Source: Microbacterium sulfonylureivorans (GTDB lineage Bacteria; Actinomycetota; Actinomycetes; Actinomycetales; Microbacteriaceae). Taken from it: DNA of 64,000 bases. Shown here one piece after another: positions 59,779 through 64,000 of the stretch. The notes under the pieces were generated by a model. The model was given only the letters and a program-made list of their open reading frames with translations. It was not told the origin of the DNA and did not search any database. The translations under genes and the position numbers were made by a program. Location of the stretch: NCBI RefSeq assembly GCF_003999995.1, contig NZ_RJAD01000001.1, forward strand, positions 682,001 to 746,000, given 5' to 3'. Numbering within the stretch: the stretch's first letter is position 1; the number at the start of each line of letters is the position of its first letter.

Positions 59779-60198
59779 ATGCGCTCGTCACCGAACCGTC
59801 TCGTCGCCACGATCTTCGGCGCCGTCTACCTCGTCGTGGGGGCACTCGGCTTCGCCGTCACCGGCGGCGTCGGCTTCATCGCGACCGAGGGCGGACTGCT
59901 CCTCGGCATCTTCGAGGTCAATCCGCTCCACAACGTCGCCCACCTGCTGATCGGAGCCGCCCTGCTCATCGGCGGACTCAGCTCCGCGGTCGCCGCCAAG
60001 ACGGTCAACATCATCGTCGGCGCGGCCTACCTGCTCCTGGGTGTCGTCGGGTTCTTCCTCGTGGGAACGGCCCTCAACGTCCTGGCGCTGAACACCTTCG
60101 ACCACTTCCTGCACCTGGCCAGCGCCCTGGTGCTGCTGGGCGTCGGCCTCGCCGCCGACCGCACGGCACGGGCCGACCTGGCCGGTCGCACCGCCTGA
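59779..60198 (+). CDS. DUF4383 membrane protein
   Basis: A 139-residue membrane protein with four hydrophobic segments and the conserved NPLHNVAHLLIGAALL and NTFDHFLHLASALVLL histidine-containing helices of DUF4383. AGGAGG lies 8 bases upstream of the ATG. Function is unknown; such proteins are common in actinobacteria near stress genes. The next gene begins about 12 bases after its stop. Confidence 0.93.
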   Translation: MRSSPNRLVATIFGAVYLVVGALGFAVTGGVGFIATEGGLLLGIFEVNPLHNVAHLLIGAALLIGGLSSAVAAKTVNIIVGAAYLLLGVVGFFLVGTALNVLALNTFDHFLHLASALVLLGVGLAADRTARADLAGRTA

Positions 60199-60209
60199 CG
60201 GACGTGCAC

Positions 60210-60788
60210 ATGGACTCCGCAGCCACCACGGCCCAGAGCGTCCCGGGAGCGTCGCCGCCGACGCGCCGGGCAGCTCCGGCGCAGCGCGGCGCCGCCCCGT
60301 CGTGGGCGGCCGTCGCGGCGTGGGGCGCGGGCCTGATCGAGCTCGCGCTCGGCGCCGGCGCGCTGACCGGAGGAGGTGCCGCCCGGGGGGCCGGCGCCGC
60401 CCTGGTAGCCGTCGGCGCCGCGGGGCTCGTGTGGGGAGCCACGACGCTCGGCCGCGGACGCATCGTCGTCCCGCGGTCGGGTGTCGTCGGTGCCCTGGCC
60501 GGCGTCATCGCCGGAACGGTCGCGCTCGCCGCCGACCCCGCGCGGTCGAGCGTCGTCGCCTTCGCGGTGTCGACCGTTCTGCTGGTCGCGGTGGCTCTCG
60601 CGTGCGCCGCCCGGCTGCGCGCCGTGCACGATGGGCGAGCGGATGCCGCGCCCCCGCGCCTGTCGATGCTCTTCGTCGCAGCCGCCGTCGTCGCGGCGCT
60701 GGTCACTCCGGCGCTCGGCGCGACCGAGGCCGGGCGCCTCGCACCCGACCACGGCACGCACGGGATCGTGGACCCCGGACACCACTAG
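60210..60788 (+). CDS. Hypothetical membrane protein
   Basis: A 192-residue Ala/Gly-rich protein with about five hydrophobic segments from residue 25 on, and a His-containing C-terminal tail (HGTHGIVDPGHH) that could bind metal. The start is ATG (60210) or the GTG two codons before; no good ribosome binding site is visible. It follows DUF4383 by 11 bases, so the two are probably co-transcribed. No family recognised. Confidence 0.7.
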   Translation: MDSAATTAQSVPGASPPTRRAAPAQRGAAPSWAAVAAWGAGLIELALGAGALTGGGAARGAGAALVAVGAAGLVWGATTLGRGRIVVPRSGVVGALAGVIAGTVALAADPARSSVVAFAVSTVLLVAVALACAARLRAVHDGRADAAPPRLSMLFVAAAVVAALVTPALGATEAGRLAPDHGTHGIVDPGHH

Positions 60789-60802
60789 CGCGGTGGAACG
60801 CG

Positions 60803-61747
60803 TCAGGCGATCGCGGCGATGCGCCAGGACGCCTCGGACGACGCACCCGGCTCGAGGACGATCAGTCCGGCGTCGTATGCGTAGCGCTCGGCGTTGAAGG
60901 CGTCGGGCGCGCACGTCATCGGCTCGACGGCGAGGCCGAGACGGCTCTGCGCCGCCTGGGGCTTATCGGCGGTGTGCACCTGCACCCAGGGGCACGCGGC
61001 ATCCCACGCCATCTCGACGCCGGTGCCGTCGGCCACCGTCACCCGGACGACGGCGATGCCGGTCGCATCGCGCTGGAGACCTGAGAATGCATGGTCGATC
61101 TCGGCGGTGTCGATCCGGCGGGCGGTGCGGAAGTCGAATCGCTCCGGCTCGACGGCGTCGACGGCGACGAGGTCGGTGGGGATGAGCCGGTCGACGGTCA
61201 CGGCGAGCACCTCGTTCGCCGGCAGCTCGAGCGTCCAGTCGTCGACCCTGCCCTCGCCCGCGACGAGGTACGGGTGCGGCCCGGCCCCCCACGGCGCCGC
61301 CTCGGCGCCGTCGTTGCGCGCCGTGACGGACTGCGTGAGCCCGTCGGGGCCGAGCGAGAAGGTGGTCGTCACCACGATGCGCCACGGGTACGCGGTCTGA
61401 GGCTGGATGACGGCCGCCAGGGTCACGTGGTCGGGCCCCTTGTCGATCGCCTCGAAGTCCAGCCACGCCGCCAGCCCATGCAGGGCGTGCGAGCGGGCAG
61501 GCTCCGTGAGGGCGAGCTGCCGCTCGACCCCGCCGAATGTGTAGCGGCCGTCGACCACCCGGTTCGGCCACGGTGCCAGCGTCGCGCCGCGGTGGGCCGG
61601 TCGCACCTCGTCGGCCTCGAACGGCACGACCAGGTCCCGCCCGGCGTGGGTCAGCGAACGCAGGGTCGCGCCGACGCTTGCGATGACCGCCTCGTAATCG
61701 CCCGCGCGGAGCGCGTGCTGGGTGCCGGACGTCGGGATGCGTGCCAT
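60803..61747 (-). CDS. Aldose 1-epimerase
   Basis: A 314-residue mutarotase of the GalM fold. The conserved pieces are LAPWPNRVVDGRYTFGGVERQLALTE, HALHGLAAW with the catalytic His, and GPHPYLV with the second His; the Glu near the C-terminus is in LGLAVEPMTCAPDAFN. Cytoplasmic. It interconverts alpha and beta anomers of aldoses. It is downstream of, and on the same strand as, the GH43-like enzyme but separated by a very strong terminator. Confidence 0.94.
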   Translation of the reverse strand: MARIPTSGTQHALRAGDYEAVIASVGATLRSLTHAGRDLVVPFEADEVRPAHRGATLAPWPNRVVDGRYTFGGVERQLALTEPARSHALHGLAAWLDFEAIDKGPDHVTLAAVIQPQTAYPWRIVVTTTFSLGPDGLTQSVTARNDGAEAAPWGAGPHPYLVAGEGRVDDWTLELPANEVLAVTVDRLIPTDLVAVDAVEPERFDFRTARRIDTAEIDHAFSGLQRDATGIAVVRVTVADGTGVEMAWDAACPWVQVHTADKPQAAQSRLGLAVEPMTCAPDAFNAERYAYDAGLIVLEPGASSEASWRIAAIA

Positions 61748-61800
61748 GGATTCAAGTCCTCGGGGTCATTTGTTGCGGAGACTCCCAGTATCCCGCGACA

Positions 61801-61836
61801 GACGGGGGCCCGCGACAGACGTCGCGGGCCCCCGTC
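61801..61836 (-). terminator. 16-bp perfect hairpin terminator after the GH43-like gene
   Basis: Bases 61801-61816 pair without mismatch with 61821-61836 around a 4-base loop, 6 bases after the stop of the GH43-like gene. Its left arm overlaps a 13-base direct repeat (CCCGCGACAGACG at 61793 and 61809). It insulates the secreted enzyme from the epimerase gene. Confidence 0.88.
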
Positions 61837-61842
61837 GACGGG

Positions 61843-64000
61843 CTACTGGCAGGTGGCGGCTGCGAGCGACACCGTCGAGGTGTGGCTGCGGCCGTCGGTG
61901 GACTGTCCGGTGATCGACACGGTGTGGGCCGCGACCGCGATCGCACGGGTCGAGAAGGTGACCGATGCGGTCTTGCCCGCGGCGATCGTGACCGTCTTCG
62001 TGCCGTACGCGTCCGCGACGGTGACCGTCGCCGAGACGTCGTCCGCGTTGGTGACGCTCACGACCTCGGTGATCTTGCCGGCGACGCACCGCGTGGTCGC
62101 CGCCGCGGTCAGCTCGAGGCCGAACGTCACCGCCGACGACGTCGAGGGGCTCACGAGCCCGTCGGCGTAGCCGTCGTAGTGCGCGGTGACCGCGCCGACG
62201 CCTGCCGGAACCGTGACCGACGCCGAGCGCTCCTCGAGGTCGACCGTCTCGGTCCACGAGCCGCCGGAGAACGTCACCGTGCCGACGACGTCGCCGTCGT
62301 CGTCTGCGGCGACCTCGGCGGTCGCGGTGCGGCCGTCGGCGGTGAGCTGCGTGGTCGAGTCCACGGCCTCGACCGCGCTCCAGGTGTTCAGCGCCGTGAG
62401 CACCGACTGCGACACACTGACGAACGAGCCGTGGCGGGGGCTGGCCGGGAGCCCGCCCTGCGGCCGGACGACCCACTCGGCGCGCTTCGACAGGCGGTCG
62501 GCCTGGCTGCTGGATGCGATCGCGTCGGCATCGGTGAGGAAGGCGCGATAGCCGCCGGCCCCGTAGTTGTCGACGAGGAAGACGTAACCGTCCCCTTCTG
62601 CCGTGTTGTTCGGGTCGCCCGCGTTGAGCTTGACGATCTCGGGGCCCTCGCCGACCTGGTTGGTCTCGAGACGCGTCATGTTCGTGTCGGTCAACTGCCA
62701 CGTGGTGTTCGGGTCGGCGGTCCAGCTGGACTGCGTCGTCGGCGCGGTCAGCACCTTCGAGCGCTCCAGGAAGATGTCCTTGCCCGCTTCGAGCGTGCCC
62801 GCGGCCCCACCGTCCTCGTTCTTGGTGAACCGGTAGTAGTAGTCGTCGATCTTGGTGACGGTCGAGTCGATCCGCGCGTATCCGGTGTCCTGCCAGGTCG
62901 TCGGCGGGTAGGTGAACGTATGGAAGTCACGCGTGAGCACGTAGAACATGCGCGCGTGCCCGGGCCCGCTCGTGTGGGCCGCGTCGTTGTACAGGCGCGA
63001 TGCGAAGAACACCACATACGACTGCAGGTCGTCGTCCCAGTACGCCTCCGGCGCCCAGGTCATTCCGGCTTCGGGCTGGTTGATCGGGATGCCGGCATTC
63101 TGGCCGTTCGTGCGCACCCAGTTCTTCATGTCGGTCGATTCCCACACCTCGATCTTCAGGCTGCCGTTGGACTGCGCAGCCCCCCAGTCGCCGGTGCAGC
63201 CGATGCAGAGGTCGGTCGCGATCATGTAGTACTTGTCGCCCTCCGCGGAGCGGATCACGTACGGGTCGCGCAGACCGGTGGTGTCGGCGGTCGAGACGAT
63301 CGTCGGAGCACCGCCGTTGACCGGCGCGAACGAGAAGAAGTCGTTGCCCGAGGTCGCGGCCTGATAGATCTTCTCGTCGTTGTCGGCCTTGAAGTACGCC
63401 GCGGCGTAGCCGGCGTCGGGCGCCCAGCGCCCCTTCTCCGCGACGGCGACCGTGAAGCTGCGCGAAGCGGAGGCGCCGTTGAGGGTCGCGGTGGCGGTGA
63501 GCGTCACGGACTCGTCTCCTTCGCCGTACGCGGGCCGGTGGATGAGGCCGCCGCCCTTGAAGGGATCGGCGCCGCCGACGGCGGGTGCCGCGTACGAGGC
63601 GTCCGTGGGGGTCACGAGCGACGCATCCGACGAGGTCCAGGTGATCGGTGCGCCGTTGACGGCGCCCGTCGTGATCAGCGGCAGGTTCTCGGTGGTGCGC
63701 GCCGTCAGCGAGATCGCGTCGAGGTCGGCCGACAGCACGGGAGCCTTCACGACCACGTCGAACGCGATGGTCGTGCCCAGCGACGTGGTCGCGGTGATCG
63801 TCACGGGTGCGTCGACGGTGAGGCTGCTGCGCGAGACGACGCCCGAGTTGGACACGACCGCCGTGTTGGAGCTCGCCCACGTGAGGGTGATCCCGTTGGC
63901 GGAGGCGGGGAACGTCAGGTTCTTCGTCACGTTGTCGAGCGACGGGTTCGCGCCGCGGACCGTGGACTGGATGTCGAGACGGATGATCCCGTCGGTCGCC
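61843..64000 (-). CDS. Secreted multidomain glycoside hydrolase, GH43-like with atrophied Ig-like domains (partial)
   Basis: The C-terminal ~719 residues of a large enzyme whose start lies beyond the window. Two atrophied bacterial Ig-like domains come first (SLDNVTKNLTFPASANGITLTWASSNTAVVSNSG, then SLTARTTENLPLITTGAVNGAPITWTSSDASLV). A five-bladed propeller follows, with GLRDPYVIRS carrying the probable catalytic base Asp and MTWAPEAYW the probable acid Glu, as in GH43. A beta-rich Thr-rich C-terminal domain ends the protein. It is likely an extracellular arabinan/xylan-type glycosidase; specificity is unknown. Confidence 0.9.
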   Translation of the reverse strand, partial: ATDGIIRLDIQSTVRGANPSLDNVTKNLTFPASANGITLTWASSNTAVVSNSGVVSRSSLTVDAPVTITATTSLGTTIAFDVVVKAPVLSADLDAISLTARTTENLPLITTGAVNGAPITWTSSDASLVTPTDASYAAPAVGGADPFKGGGLIHRPAYGEGDESVTLTATATLNGASASRSFTVAVAEKGRWAPDAGYAAAYFKADNDEKIYQAATSGNDFFSFAPVNGGAPTIVSTADTTGLRDPYVIRSAEGDKYYMIATDLCIGCTGDWGAAQSNGSLKIEVWESTDMKNWVRTNGQNAGIPINQPEAGMTWAPEAYWDDDLQSYVVFFASRLYNDAAHTSGPGHARMFYVLTRDFHTFTYPPTTWQDTGYARIDSTVTKIDDYYYRFTKNEDGGAAGTLEAGKDIFLERSKVLTAPTTQSSWTADPNTTWQLTDTNMTRLETNQVGEGPEIVKLNAGDPNNTAEGDGYVFLVDNYGAGGYRAFLTDADAIASSSQADRLSKRAEWVVRPQGGLPASPRHGSFVSVSQSVLTALNTWSAVEAVDSTTQLTADGRTATAEVAADDDGDVVGTVTFSGGSWTETVDLEERSASVTVPAGVGAVTAHYDGYADGLVSPSTSSAVTFGLELTAAATTRCVAGKITEVVSVTNADDVSATVTVADAYGTKTVTIAAGKTASVTFSTRAIAVAAHTVSITGQSTDGRSHTSTVSLAAATCQ

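Noticed and set aside
1..64000. Mobile element, prophage or genomic island
   Set aside because: No transposase, integrase, terminal repeats or phage genes were seen, and base composition is uniform apart from short regulatory stretches.

Overview
The window is about 70% GC, has very short intergenic gaps, many GTG starts and several apparently leaderless genes. Together with the gene content (ECF41-type sigma factor with fused regulatory tail, SipW-type signal peptidase with alternate-signal exported proteins, MalFG-type sugar ABC importers without their own ATPase, DUF1918, DUF4383, DUF2207, DUF2804) this points to a high-GC actinobacterium, most likely Microbacteriaceae and probably Microbacterium. 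That taxonomic call is inference from composition and gene content, not from a marker gene. Two genes are cut by the window edges: sbcC at the left and a secreted GH43-like enzyme at the right. No rRNA, CRISPR array, insertion sequence or prophage was seen; the only tRNA is tRNA-Arg(ACG).

Layout. 1-7.2 kb: the SbcCD nuclease operon (sbcC partial), a NUDIX hydrolase, an alpha/beta hydrolase and small or acidic proteins. 7.3-15.4 kb: a LacI-controlled sugar operon (binding lipoprotein, two permeases, GH31 alpha-xylosidase, GH1 beta-glucosidase) with palindromic operators. 15.5-16.7 kb: tandem promoters, a short cysteine-rich leader peptide and a winged-helix regulator. 16.9-25 kb: an AlkA-like glycosylase, RtcB with a structured leader, small stress-type proteins, an S9 peptidase, and an ECF41 sigma factor divergent from an NAD(P)-binding oxidoreductase, with matching promoter elements on both strands. 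25-31.4 kb: a second LacI-controlled sugar operon (two permeases, binding lipoprotein, GH35 beta-galactosidase). 31.4-39.2 kb: aldo/keto reductase, a pterin-dehydratase/VOC fusion, M23 peptidase, methyltransferase, GlxA-type regulator, and an MFS transporter divergent from its TetR regulator. 39.3-44.3 kb: GNAT/HNH pair, a SipW-type signal peptidase with three exported substrate candidates, and a secreted lysozyme-like protein. 44.3-50.2 kb: DUF899 protein under a copy of the TetR operator, a candidate small RNA, a DUF2207 membrane protein, and a MarR/ABC-2 exporter/TetR group. 50.2-64 kb: LtrA-like protein, DUF2804, L-serine dehydratase, hydrolases, tRNA-Arg, small membrane proteins, aldose epimerase, and the GH43-like enzyme.

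How the parts fit. The two sugar operons together hold alpha-xylosidase, beta-glucosidase and beta-galactosidase, all without signal peptides, next to two importers. That is the exo-enzyme set expected for taking up and dismantling xyloglucan-type oligosaccharides inside the cell. Both operons carry a very strong hairpin just after the binding-protein gene, as expected if binding protein is made in excess over the membrane subunits. The most system-like and least understood locus is the SipW-type peptidase with three adjacent alternate-signal proteins at 40.2-43.0 kb, which looks like an actinobacterial surface or matrix-protein export module. The other main leads are regulatory: the cysteine-rich leader peptide before the winged-helix regulator, a shared 19-bp TetR-type operator linking loci 7 kb apart, the paired ECF41 promoters, and a candidate structured RNA near 45.2 kb.
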